Assembly (NCBI GenBank): GCA_963724825.1
Contig: CAVRWT010000017.1
Coordinates: 1 to 64,000, forward strand
DNA: 64,000 nucleotides
Direction: 5' to 3'
Source of the DNA: JALYNX01 sp963724825
Lineage (GTDB): Bacteria; Actinomycetota; Acidimicrobiia; Spongiisociales; ZC4RG35
Shown piece after piece: positions 18,602 to 26,719 of this stretch (position 1 is its first letter; every line of letters begins with the position of its first letter). The position numbers were made by a program, and so were the translations under genes. A model generated the notes under the pieces. It was given only the letters and a program-made list of their open reading frames with translations. It made no database searches and was not told where the DNA came from.

Positions 18602-19359
18602 CGTCGCACAACCGGGTTACTCAGAGTCCCGATTCCGTCGATCTCCACTTCCACCGTGTCGCCGTGGTCGATCCTTCCCACTCCCGCCGGGGTCCCGGTC
18701 AGGATCACGTCCCCGGGGAGCAATGTCATCACCGCGGTGACGAACTCGAAGATCTCGGCCACCCCAAACACCATGTCCGAGGTGAAGCCCGCCTGTCGCA
18801 CGTCGCCGTTGACACGGCAGATCACTGCGAGACGCTCGAGCGGATCGAGCTCGGTCTCGATTGCCGGGCCCAGCGGGCAGAAGGTGTCGAAGCCCTTGGC
18901 CCGGGCCCATTGCCCGTCCTTCTTCTGTAGGTCCCGCGCCGAAACGTCGTTGGCCGCCGTGTAACCGAGGATGTACTGCGATGCGTCCTCGGCTCGTACG
19001 TTCTTGGCGACTCTGCTGACGACCGCAGCCAACTCGGCCTCGTGATGCACCTCGCTCGAGGACGGAGGCAGCACCACCGACGCGTCGGGCCCGATGACAG
19101 CGGTGGCCGGCTTGAGGAAGATCAGGGGCTCGTCAGGCAAGTCCTCCCCCATCTCGCCGACGTGGTCGACATAGTTTCGGCCGACGCACACGAGCTTGGT
19201 CGGGATCACCGGCGCCAGGAGCTGAACGCGATCCCAGGGCACCACGGTCTCGGTCGGCTCCCACGCAACAAATGGAGTTCCCCGATAGACGAGCACCCCC
19301 TCGGCATCGGCAACCCCATATGAGATGTCATCTCCCGCCTTGACCCGAACGATCTTCAT
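18598..19359 (-). CDS. Fumarylacetoacetate hydrolase family protein
   Basis: A 253-residue FAH-fold enzyme. The metal-binding residues are in SSEVHHEAELAAVV (E-x-E) and the later NDVSARDLQ segment. The C-terminal GDVILTGTPAGVG is diagnostic. The family includes acylpyruvases, oxaloacetate decarboxylases and decarboxylase/hydratases of aromatic degradation, and the sequence alone does not choose. The KPATAVIGP stretch resembles the acylpyruvate hydrolase/oxaloacetate decarboxylase branch. Start ATG 19359; coupled to gltX. Confidence 0.85.
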   Translation of the reverse strand: MKIVRVKAGDDISYGVADAEGVLVYRGTPFVAWEPTETVVPWDRVQLLAPVIPTKLVCVGRNYVDHVGEMGEDLPDEPLIFLKPATAVIGPDASVVLPPSSSEVHHEAELAAVVSRVAKNVRAEDASQYILGYTAANDVSARDLQKKDGQWARAKGFDTFCPLGPAIETELDPLERLAVICRVNGDVRQAGFTSDMVFGVAEIFEFVTAVMTLLPGDVILTGTPAGVGRIDHGDTVEVEIDGIGTLSNPVVRR

Positions 19360-19372
19360 GAGGTGTCGGACG

Positions 19373-19882
19373 CTAGCTGAGGGCGCCGGGCTCGCCCTGC
19401 GGTCGCTCGGCGCGGGTCAGGGCCCACCGAACCTGTTCCGGCTTGTTGACGATCAACTCCTTGTCGGTCTCGGCTACCGCCGTCTGACCGGGTCTGGCTT
19501 CGTGGGGTACGGCAGCCTTCCAGCGCTCCCTCGCTGCCAATACCTCCGGAGGGGCCTCGAAGCCGTATCCGCACAAGACCAGCGCAACCTCGAGGTCCTC
19601 TTTGATCGGACCTCGTCCGAGCGCAGCGGCCCGAGCTGTCATCAGGCCCGCCAGTACGCCATGGAGATTTGGATCGTCATCGGGAAGCTCTGACAAGGAG
19701 AGGAGGCGCAAAGCCCAGCCGGCGTCTGGCCCCGCGGCCCCAAAGCGCCCGCCCTTCGGGACCTGATCCGGCGAAGTGATGACCCCAGGCTTGGTTGGCC
19801 GCCAGCTTCGGGCCGGAGGAGTCTCCGGGGTCGCTCTGGGCTTTTCGGCCTCGGTGATCTCCTGGTTCGGCTGTTGACCCAT
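19373..19882 (-). CDS. Hypothetical protein between ilvE and FAH
   Basis: A 169-residue soluble protein that I do not recognise. The first 50 residues are Pro- and polar-rich and probably disordered (ETPPARSWRPTKPG). The middle (AGWALRLLSLSELPDDDPNL then LHGVLAGLMTARAAALGRGP) is helical and looks conserved. Its start codon shares a base with the ilvE stop, so it is translated with ilvE. Confidence 0.55.
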   Translation of the reverse strand: MGQQPNQEITEAEKPRATPETPPARSWRPTKPGVITSPDQVPKGGRFGAAGPDAGWALRLLSLSELPDDDPNLHGVLAGLMTARAAALGRGPIKEDLEVALVLCGYGFEAPPEVLAARERWKAAVPHEARPGQTAVAETDKELIVNKPEQVRWALTRAERPQGEPGALS

Positions 19883-20796
19883 CAGACGAAGGTCAGCCAG
19901 TCCCGATAGTCCGAAAGCTTTCCGGCAACCGCATCCGAGAACAGGTCCTGTGCCTTGCGGGTCACCGGGCCCGGCTCGCCGTTGCCGACCAGACGCCGGT
20001 CGATCTCGCGCACCGGGGTGACCTCCGCCGCCGTGCCGGTCAGGAAGATCTCCTCGGCCGTGTAGAGGCTGCCCCGAGCGAGATCGATCTCTCTCACCTC
20101 GACTCCCTCGGCCTTGAGCAATTGAATGACGCTGTTCCTGGTGATGCCCTCGAGGATCCCGGACGACACGGGTGGGGTGTACACGATGTCCCCGCTCACG
20201 GTGAACAGGTTCATCCCGCTCCCCTCCGATAGGGACCCTCCATCGTTGAGCATGATCGCCTCGTCGAAGCCGGCGGCCACTGCCTCCTGCTTGGCGAGCA
20301 CAGAGTTGAGATACTGCCCGCTCCCCTTGGCCGTTGGTATGAAGCTCGTATGCGAGATGCGGCGCCAGCTGGAGACCATCGTGGTGATCCCTTTCTGGAT
20401 TCCCTCCTCGCCCATGTAGCTGCCAAGGAAGAAGGCGGCCATGTAGGTGTGCACCGGGCTGGACGCCGGATTGATGCCGAACGCGCCTGCGCCGTAGAAC
20501 GACAGAGGGCGGATGTAGGCGGACTCGAGCTCGTTGACCCTGAGCAATTCGAGGCAGGCGTCATCCATCTGATCGACGGTCCAGGGCATCGGTATCCCGT
20601 AGGCGCGAGCCGATGCCACCAGGCGGATCATGTGCTCATGGAGCCTGAATACGGCGGTCCCCTCCGGGGTCTTGTAGGCGCGGATGCCCTCGAAGACACC
20701 CGTCCCGTACTGAAGCCCGTGCGCGAGGAAATGAACGGTGGCGTCGTCCCAATCGACGAACTCGCCGTCCACCCATATCTTGGATGACGGTTCCAT
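19882..20796 (-). CDS. ilvE: Branched-chain amino acid aminotransferase
   Basis: Fold-type IV PLP aminotransferase for the last step of Val, Leu and Ile synthesis. KIWVDGEFVDWDDATVHFLA opens the protein. HGLQYGTGVFEGIRAY is the N-terminal signature, TAKGSGQYLNSVLAKQEA has the PLP Lys, and GSGMNLFTV and FLTGTAAEVTPVREID are the phosphate and substrate loops. The ATG at 20796 gives 304 aa, the usual size. It heads a co-oriented run through gltX to the thioredoxin gene. Confidence 0.93.
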   Translation of the reverse strand: MEPSSKIWVDGEFVDWDDATVHFLAHGLQYGTGVFEGIRAYKTPEGTAVFRLHEHMIRLVASARAYGIPMPWTVDQMDDACLELLRVNELESAYIRPLSFYGAGAFGINPASSPVHTYMAAFFLGSYMGEEGIQKGITTMVSSWRRISHTSFIPTAKGSGQYLNSVLAKQEAVAAGFDEAIMLNDGGSLSEGSGMNLFTVSGDIVYTPPVSSGILEGITRNSVIQLLKAEGVEVREIDLARGSLYTAEEIFLTGTAAEVTPVREIDRRLVGNGEPGPVTRKAQDLFSDAVAGKLSDYRDWLTFV

Positions 20797-20889
20797 CGCC
20801 AAGAGGCTAACTGCTGTGACGGAAAGTGAAATCGTTGCCGGGCCCGGGATGGGTGGCCGGGGCGGCTCCACCACCGGCTCTAGGCTCGA

Positions 20890-21354
20890 ATGCGAATGCA
20901 CCGCCTGGTCGCCTCCTTTTTCGGCTCCGGCCTGATCCTGCGCCGGATCCGCGAATCGGACTCCGGGTCGGGGACCGTCGGGGCACTGGTGGCGCTCCCC
21001 TTCTCGTTGTGGATCGGCAACGGCTTCGGATGGCCGGGCCAGGTGATCGGTGCCGCCCTCCTGACGGTGGCCGCCCTCTGGTCGACGCGCCCTTTGGTTT
21101 CCGAAGTCGGCGATGCGGGCTGGATCGTGATCGACGAGGCGGCCGGAACCTTCGTCGCCACTATCGGCCTCTTGGGATGGCCGGCGGTGATCGGATTCCT
21201 CGTCTTCCGCGTCGCCGATATCGTCAAGAGCCGCTTCACCGGAGTCCTTCAGGCCGAGCGCCTTCCCGGGCCCATCGGGATCGCTGCCGACGACGTGGTC
21301 GCCGGTCTTTATGGTCTCGCCATCGGGCATCTGGTCGCACTTACCCTTTTCTGA
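20890..21354 (+). CDS. pgpA: Phosphatidylglycerophosphatase A
   Basis: A 154-residue membrane phosphatase making phosphatidylglycerol from phosphatidylglycerophosphate. Conserved PgpA blocks: SGSGTVGALVALP, GWIVIDEAAGTFVA (acidic active-site residues) and the C-terminal IAADDVVAGLYGLA. Four hydrophobic segments. Divergent from ilvE with about 90 bp between starts. Confidence 0.9.
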   Translation: MRMHRLVASFFGSGLILRRIRESDSGSGTVGALVALPFSLWIGNGFGWPGQVIGAALLTVAALWSTRPLVSEVGDAGWIVIDEAAGTFVATIGLLGWPAVIGFLVFRVADIVKSRFTGVLQAERLPGPIGIAADDVVAGLYGLAIGHLVALTLF

Positions 21355-21411
21355 GGACCTCCTCCCCTTCGGAGGTGACGATGAATCGCCTATGTTGAGG
21401 GCCGGAGGTGA

Positions 21412-21855
21412 ATGATGGATTGGCATCCCAAGGTGATCGTGGTCGGAGTCGATGGGTCAGAGACCAGCCAGGCCGCAGCCGAGCACGCGGTCGCCATGGC
21501 GAGACAGTGGAAGGCAAAGCTCCTCCTGGTGACGGTGGTCAGGACGCCCGAAGGATGGTGGGGCATCGGCGGGGCACCACCGCCACCCGAGGCACTGTCT
21601 GCCGCATTGGCCGAGGGCCAGGCGCAGGTGCTCAACGAGCTGGAGGAGGCTCTCGATCTCGATGGGGTCGATTACGAGACGGTCGAGGAGCTCGGTGACC
21701 CTTCTTCGCGCCTCCTGGCGGTAACGGAGTCCAATGGTGCCGATCTGATCGTGATCGGGCGCCGCGGCGCCGGCTTTGCCGAGCGGGTGATGATGGGCTC
21801 GGTGGCTGACAGGCTGTGCCACCAGGCAGAAGTGCCGGTGCTCGTCGTCCCCTGA
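21412..21855 (+). CDS. Universal stress protein (UspA family)
   Basis: A 147-residue single Usp domain. VVGVDGSETSQAAAEHAV is the N-terminal strand-loop with the adenine-contacting Asp, and GRRGAGFAERVMMGSVAD fits the G-2x-G-9x-G-S ATP-binding motif, followed by VPVLVVP. Likely an ATP-binding Usp active in stress or dormancy. It has a 57-bp gap after pgpA. Confidence 0.9.
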   Translation: MMDWHPKVIVVGVDGSETSQAAAEHAVAMARQWKAKLLLVTVVRTPEGWWGIGGAPPPPEALSAALAEGQAQVLNELEEALDLDGVDYETVEELGDPSSRLLAVTESNGADLIVIGRRGAGFAERVMMGSVADRLCHQAEVPVLVVP

Positions 21856-21897
21856 TCCTGACAGGAACGCGCCGGGACTCGCCTCTACCCTCGGCGG

Positions 21898-22488
21898 GTG
21901 CCAACAGTCGCCGTCCTCCCGGTGAAGCCATTCCGACTCGGCAAGGGGCGACTCGCTGACTCCCTGTCGGTTGACACCAGGGTTGCCCTTGGCGAGGCAT
22001 TCGCGCTCCACACCGCCGACCTCGCAGCAGCCGCGGGGATGATCCCGCTAATCGTCGCCGGCGACCTGGAGGTCGCTGAGTGGGCCCTCGTGCGCGGCAT
22101 CCCAACGGTGGAAGACCCCGGGGACGACTTGAGCGCGGCGGCCACGGCTGGTGTCGAATGGGCCCAAGCTGCCGGGTCCCGCTGGCTGGTCCTCCACTGT
22201 GATCTCCCGCTATTGGACGTCAGCGAACTGGTCGATTTGGAACACGCCCTGGAGGAGCATCGGACAGCGATTGCCCCTTCGGCGGATGGCGGGACGTCGG
22301 CGCTCGGCGGCATCGAGCCGATCCCCTTCGCATATGGGCCTGGAAGTTTCTATCGACACCTGGTGAGGGCGCCGGACGCCATGGTGGTGGCTCGTGCCGG
22401 CCTGCTCCACGATGTGGACTCGCCGGCGGACCTCCTCTCCGCTCGGAATCATCCCCGGGGTGCGTGGCTCGGAGCCGTGCTCGGATGA
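21898..22488 (+). CDS. cofC: 2-Phospho-L-lactate/PEP guanylyltransferase (CofC), F420 synthesis
   Basis: Nucleotidyltransferase that activates a three-carbon phosphate (2-phospholactate, PEP or 3-phosphoglycerate, depending on organism) with GTP for coenzyme F420. LPVKPFRLGKGRLADSLS is the CofC N-terminus with the nucleotide-binding Lys. LHCDLPLLDVSEL has the metal Asp, and GPGSFYRHL and HDVDSPADL are further family motifs. GTG start at 21898; 196 aa. The stop overlaps the glycerate kinase start. Confidence 0.9.
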   Translation: MPTVAVLPVKPFRLGKGRLADSLSVDTRVALGEAFALHTADLAAAAGMIPLIVAGDLEVAEWALVRGIPTVEDPGDDLSAAATAGVEWAQAAGSRWLVLHCDLPLLDVSELVDLEHALEEHRTAIAPSADGGTSALGGIEPIPFAYGPGSFYRHLVRAPDAMVVARAGLLHDVDSPADLLSARNHPRGAWLGAVLG

Positions 22489-23711
22489 GGCGATTCGAAG
22501 AGAAGGTCCTCGCCGCGGATCCACTGCGCAGGGCGAAGGTGATCAACTGGCTGGAAGCCGGATTGGAGGCTGTTGATGCCCAACGGCTGACGCGCGAGGA
22601 ACTCAGCAGGACTGACCCGGGCGGTCCGACCGTGGTGATCGCCCTCGGCAAGGCCGCCCCGGCCATGGCGCGCGGAGCCGCGGCCGCCATCGACGTGGTT
22701 GGCGGTGTGTGTGTCTCCGACCACCTCGAGCCGGTCCCGCCGATGCTGACCAGAATTCTCGGCGACCATCCGGTGCCGGGGCCCGCTTCCTACGAAGCGG
22801 GATCGGCCGTGGTTGACGCGGTCAGAGATGCTCCGGCCGAAGCTCGGCTCATTGCGCTGATCTCGGGAGGCGGGTCTGCGGTCTGTGAGGCACCTAGAGC
22901 TGGTGTCAGCCCCGAATACCTCAGCAAAGTGACGATGGCGCTGCTCAATGAGGGTGCCACGATCGAGGAGCTGAATCTGGTGCGCCGTCATCTGTCCTCG
23001 ATCAAATGCGGTGGGCTTGCCCGAGCCGCCGGCAGGACGATCGAGACGCTCATCATCTCAGACGTCGGCCGCGGCGACCCTGCGATCGTGGCTTCAGGGC
23101 CCACCATCCCGTCGCCGGCCGACCCGGTCGGCGCCCGCGAGGTGATGACCAACCATCACATCGAGATCCCTCCGTCGGTGTGGGCAGCCATGACCATCGA
23201 GTCTGAGCCAACGGCGCAACCCAAGGTCACTGTTCTCGCTGACGGGCTTGGAGCCGCAAGCGCCGCCCTCGCCGCCGCGTCCAGGATCCACGAGAAGCGG
23301 CTCTGGGGAGAATGGCTCGGAGGCCACATCGAGCCATGTCTCGATAGGTTTCTCGCAGGGGCAGGCCCTGAGATCACCATCGGGTGCGGAGAGACCGTCG
23401 TCGAAGTCAATGGCCCTGGAACCGGTGGTCGCAACACCCACGCCGCCCTCCTGGCGGCGCAACACCTCGCGGGAACCAACGATCTTTTCGTCTCTTTCGC
23501 CACCGACGGGGTGGACGGTCCGTCGGGGACCGCAGGGGCAATCGTCGACGGGGGCACGATCGATCGGGGAGGAGACCCGAGTCGTGCCCTGGCCGCCTTC
23601 GATTCGGCCAGTTACCTGGCGGCCGCCGGCGATTTGTTGATCTGCCCACCTACCGGGACCAATGTCGCCGATCTCTGGATTCTCTGGCGACAAGCCCCGT
23701 CTCCAACGTAG
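22485..23711 (+). CDS. Glycerate 2-kinase (GckA/MOFRL family)
   Basis: ATP-dependent kinase forming 2-phosphoglycerate from D-glycerate. N-terminal domain: VIALGKAAPAMARGAAAAI (substrate Lys) and ISGGGSAVCEAP. C-terminal MOFRL domain: GETVVEVNGPGTGGRNTHAA and FATDGVDGPSGTAGAIVDG. The ATG at 22485 overlaps the cofC stop (ATGA), giving 408 aa, slightly short for the family. The coupling to CofC is unusual and may matter for supply of the C3 phosphate used in F420, which is inference. Confidence 0.88.
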   Translation: MRRFEEKVLAADPLRRAKVINWLEAGLEAVDAQRLTREELSRTDPGGPTVVIALGKAAPAMARGAAAAIDVVGGVCVSDHLEPVPPMLTRILGDHPVPGPASYEAGSAVVDAVRDAPAEARLIALISGGGSAVCEAPRAGVSPEYLSKVTMALLNEGATIEELNLVRRHLSSIKCGGLARAAGRTIETLIISDVGRGDPAIVASGPTIPSPADPVGAREVMTNHHIEIPPSVWAAMTIESEPTAQPKVTVLADGLGAASAALAAASRIHEKRLWGEWLGGHIEPCLDRFLAGAGPEITIGCGETVVEVNGPGTGGRNTHAALLAAQHLAGTNDLFVSFATDGVDGPSGTAGAIVDGGTIDRGGDPSRALAAFDSASYLAAAGDLLICPPTGTNVADLWILWRQAPSPT

Positions 23712-23749
23712 AGTTAGCGGAACGACAACTTCAGAAAGCACTCGAAAGC

Positions 23750-24454
23750 GTGGAAAAAACAGTCGTAATCACTGGTGGAACCGGCGGTCTCGGGACCGCA
23801 CTGGTCCGTCGACTCATCTTTGAGGACTACCGGCTCGTAGTCACCTACCTCCTACCGGACGAGGCGACCCGATTCGAGGAGGAGTTCGACATCGACGAGG
23901 ACCGCCTGCTTCTACTTCGCGTCGACGCCACCAATGCCGAAGCGGTCAACAGCCTGATGAAGAACGTATCCGAGCAATGGGGCTCGATACATGGCCTGTG
24001 CTCGTTGGTCGGCGGTTGGGCCGGAGGCCGCGATGTCGAAGAGACCGACGACGTTCGATTCGAGAGGATGATCGACCTCAATCTGCGTTCGGCCTTCTAT
24101 GCGGTTCGCGCCGTGGTCCCCTACTTGAAAGAGGCGGGGTGGGGGCGGATCGTCCTGGTCGGCAGCAAGAGCGCCGTCGACTACCCGACCGGGCAAGCAG
24201 CCTTCAACCTCTCCAAGGCAGGCGTGGTCGCCCTCGCCAAGTCGGTGGCGCAGGAGTTGGATGGGACCGGAGTCACGGCAAATGTGTTGATGCCATCGGT
24301 GATCGACACTCCGGCCACCCGCCAGTCGCTCCCCTACGCGGACTATGTGAACTGGCCGACTCCTGATGAGATCGCCGCAGTCGCTCACTTCCTCCTGAGC
24401 GACGACTCAGGCGTCATGAACGGGGCCTCGATACCCGTCTACGGCCGAGCCTGA
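23750..24454 (+). CDS. Short-chain dehydrogenase-like protein, active-site Tyr replaced by Phe
   Basis: A 234-residue SDR-fold protein from the GTG at 23750. The nucleotide motif TGGTGGLGTALVRRL (T-G-x3-G-x-G) is intact, and the catalytic Ser lies in VLVGSKSAVDY. The YxxxK position reads AAFNLSKAG: the Lys is kept but Phe replaces Tyr. Either the nearby Tyr in VDYPTG takes part or the protein binds NAD(P) without normal catalysis. It follows glycerate kinase on the same strand after 38 bp. Confidence 0.8.
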   Translation: MEKTVVITGGTGGLGTALVRRLIFEDYRLVVTYLLPDEATRFEEEFDIDEDRLLLLRVDATNAEAVNSLMKNVSEQWGSIHGLCSLVGGWAGGRDVEETDDVRFERMIDLNLRSAFYAVRAVVPYLKEAGWGRIVLVGSKSAVDYPTGQAAFNLSKAGVVALAKSVAQELDGTGVTANVLMPSVIDTPATRQSLPYADYVNWPTPDEIAAVAHFLLSDDSGVMNGASIPVYGRA

Positions 24455-25437
24455 TCCCACAACTCGACCCACTCCCCGTGGGGGTGGGCCTGACCGATCT
24501 GCACCAGAGGCCCGTGGTCGGTGACCGAGACTCGTGCCCACTCATCGGCATTGGCCAACAACTCGAGCGAGACGCGGTACACCGGGCGACTCTCCCGTTC
24601 TGCGTCACAGATCTCTTCGACCCGGGACCTCTCCTCGGGCGTTAGCTGTCCAAATGTGAACGCATTCATCACCACTGCCGGCTCGCCCGCCGGCAACGCC
24701 TGCAGAGCGCCTGCCAGCGTCTCCAGGGCATCGCCGGCGACCATTTTCAGGTTCAGCGACGCCACCATCGCCAAGGCGGCGCGAAGACGGGCTCGACGGT
24801 CTCTCTGCTCGGGCCAGATCAGGGCGTCGAGCCACTGCTGCGACTCGAGGTCCCCGGACAGGATCGGGCTCAGGTCGAGGCCGGTGCGGCTGAGGACATC
24901 GACGTCTCGCAGGGCGACCCGCCGCCCGCGCCACTCACCCTCGAGGATCACGGGTGAGTCCGGGCCCCAACTCATATCCCCGAACTCGTAGTGATAGAGG
25001 TCCATGGCGAGGTTGAGCCCGGCGCTGGTCCCAACTTCGATCAGGTGGAAGCGATCGAGGCCCGAGGTCATCACCGCGGGCAACAGGGCGATGCATCGCC
25101 GGCATTCGTTGGTTTGGGTGTAATGGCTGTTGGCCAGGCCCACTATCTCCTCCTCGTGCTCGAGGAGAAAGGAGCGGAACACCGGATCGACCTCGTTCAC
25201 CGGCCGCGGGTCCTCGACCAACGATGCGTACCAGGCAGCAAGATCGTGAGCCGGGTCTCGAAGCAACAGGTAATGGACGCTGCCCAAGATGAGATTCACC
25301 TGCGGCAGGTGCTCGACTCGATGCAGGACTCGCATCAACTCCGCATCGTCGGCGAGGACCTCTACGAGATGGGCGTAGAGCGGGGATCCATGGGCGTGCT
25401 TCCCCCAAGCCCGGACCCCCTCAGGGCTGGCCCACAT
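24439..25437 (-). CDS. DUF2332 family protein
   Basis: A 332-residue protein of a family common in actinobacteria and without assigned function. Recognisable blocks are SPLYAHLVEVLADDAELM, SHYTQTNECRRCIALLPA, LIEVGTSAGLNLAMDLYHY and VVMNAFTFGQLTPEERSRVE. The EVGTSAGLNL block resembles a SAM-binding motif I, and the overall layout suggests a divergent methyltransferase fold. The ATG at 25437 overlaps the RNase H stop. It ends convergently with the SDR, overlapping by 16 bp. Confidence 0.8.
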   Translation of the reverse strand: MWASPEGVRAWGKHAHGSPLYAHLVEVLADDAELMRVLHRVEHLPQVNLILGSVHYLLLRDPAHDLAAWYASLVEDPRPVNEVDPVFRSFLLEHEEEIVGLANSHYTQTNECRRCIALLPAVMTSGLDRFHLIEVGTSAGLNLAMDLYHYEFGDMSWGPDSPVILEGEWRGRRVALRDVDVLSRTGLDLSPILSGDLESQQWLDALIWPEQRDRRARLRAALAMVASLNLKMVAGDALETLAGALQALPAGEPAVVMNAFTFGQLTPEERSRVEEICDAERESRPVYRVSLELLANADEWARVSVTDHGPLVQIGQAHPHGEWVELWDQARP

Positions 25438-26126
25438 CAAAAGACCTCGCGGCGATAGGCGGTAGCGAGCGCATCGGCGTACTCGTTCCACCGATAGCCG
25501 TTGTGGGCCTTTATCCACTCCATGCTCACCCCCGGCCGCTGCTTGTAGAGAGCGTGCGCCTCTTTGACCAGTTCCAGATTGGCGATCGGGCCGCTGGATT
25601 TCTTGGTCCAGCCCTTGGCCTTCCAACCGTCAGCCCACTTGGTGACGATGTTCACGATGAGCTGTGAGTCGGTGTAGACGGTCATGGTGGAGTCGATCGG
25701 GAGCATGCCCAGACCATGGATCAGGGCGGCGAGCTCCATGCGGTTGTTGGTGGTGTGCGGCTCCGAGCCGTGGGCCTGGTCGACTATGTGGTCATCCTCG
25801 ACGTAGACCGCTCCCCATCCCCCCGGCCCGGGATTGCCCTCCGATGCGCCGTCGGTGAACACCCCGGTGGTCGGGCCGTCGCTGAACGACGCCAGGACCT
25901 CGGCGGTCGTCAGGTCGGTTCCCTTGGTCCGGCTCGCCGAGCCGCTGCCTCCGTAATTGGGCGCAGGAGGGCTCATATCCGGACCTCCTGAACCCAATTT
26001 CGAGGAGGTTGAGCTAGTGGAGCCGTTCTTGCAGTCGAGGCATTGGCGAGGCACCCAGCCCGGATAGCGGTCGAGGACCTCTTGACGGACCTCGAAGGTG
26101 CGCCCGCAGGTGTCACAGAGGAACAC
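25437..26126 (-). CDS. rnhA: RNase HI with N-terminal zinc ribbon
   Basis: A 229-residue fusion. Residues 1-35 hold a two-knuckle zinc ribbon (CDTC and CLDC), then a Ser/Gly-rich linker to about residue 75. The rest is a type 1 RNase H domain cleaving RNA in RNA-DNA hybrids. The four catalytic acids are visible: Asp in VFTDGASEGNPGPGGWG, Glu in NNRMELAALI, Asp in YTDSQLIV and Asp in NEYADALA. A GTG at 26126 is chosen, 2 bp after the methyltransferase stop; it keeps the zinc ribbon. Confidence 0.85.
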   Translation of the reverse strand: MFLCDTCGRTFEVRQEVLDRYPGWVPRQCLDCKNGSTSSTSSKLGSGGPDMSPPAPNYGGSGSASRTKGTDLTTAEVLASFSDGPTTGVFTDGASEGNPGPGGWGAVYVEDDHIVDQAHGSEPHTTNNRMELAALIHGLGMLPIDSTMTVYTDSQLIVNIVTKWADGWKAKGWTKKSSGPIANLELVKEAHALYKQRPGVSMEWIKAHNGYRWNEYADALATAYRREVF

Positions 26127-26128
26127 CC

Positions 26129-26710
26129 CTAGAACCGGGCGAAGAGGGACACGAACTGCGGCGACTTCCACAGATTGAACTCGTGGTGGGTCTCGGTGAG
26201 CCCGAAGGGCTCCACGATGCGCCGGACCTTGGAGGGCCACAGCTTGTGGCAGTGCACCTGACGGGCCTTGAACGGGGTCCCGTAGAGGATCACCGAGGTG
26301 GGAATCGCGAAGATGCCCTGTATCGGCTCCGCCGGATAGATCAACAGGGCCCGACCCTGCGGCTGCAACACGCGGGCCATCTCGGCAACTGCCTCGTCGA
26401 GCGGGGGTATGTGCTCGATGGCATGCACCGAAATCACGGCATCGAATTCCTTGTCTTCGAAATCGAGCTGCTCGGCCCGCATGTGAAGGACACGATCGGT
26501 GCCGGCAACTTCTCGGGCATTGGGATTGGCGTCGATGCCAACGATGTCGATCCCCCTCGCCGCCAGGCGCTTCGTCAGATGGCCACTCCCGCAACCCACC
26601 TCCAGCACGCGGTCTCCGGGGTTGAGTGGGAGGAGCCGGTCCACTGTCTTGAGGTGCTGCGGGTCCCACCGATTGACCAGTGCGTAGCGGCGAGAGTCGT
26701 ACTCGGGCAT
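26129..26710 (-). CDS. Class I SAM-dependent methyltransferase
   Basis: A 193-residue enzyme with motif I RVLEVGCGSGHLTKRLAARG, an acidic residue ending strand 2 (VGIDANP), and a post-II motif FDAVISVHAIEHIPPLDEA. This is the pattern of UbiE/Tam-like small-molecule methyltransferases. The C-terminal region has GTPFKARQVHCHKLWP, which may form the substrate cap. The substrate is unknown. Packed between the histidine phosphatase and RNase H genes in one operon. Confidence 0.82.
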   Translation of the reverse strand: MPEYDSRRYALVNRWDPQHLKTVDRLLPLNPGDRVLEVGCGSGHLTKRLAARGIDIVGIDANPNAREVAGTDRVLHMRAEQLDFEDKEFDAVISVHAIEHIPPLDEAVAEMARVLQPQGRALLIYPAEPIQGIFAIPTSVILYGTPFKARQVHCHKLWPSKVRRIVEPFGLTETHHEFNLWKSPQFVSLFARF

Positions 26711-26719
26711 CAGACGAGA

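Noticed and set aside
20797..21426. Long in-frame N-terminal extension of IlvE
   Set aside because: It covers the opposite strand of pgpA, is low-complexity charged sequence, and IlvE homology starts exactly at the ATG of 20796.
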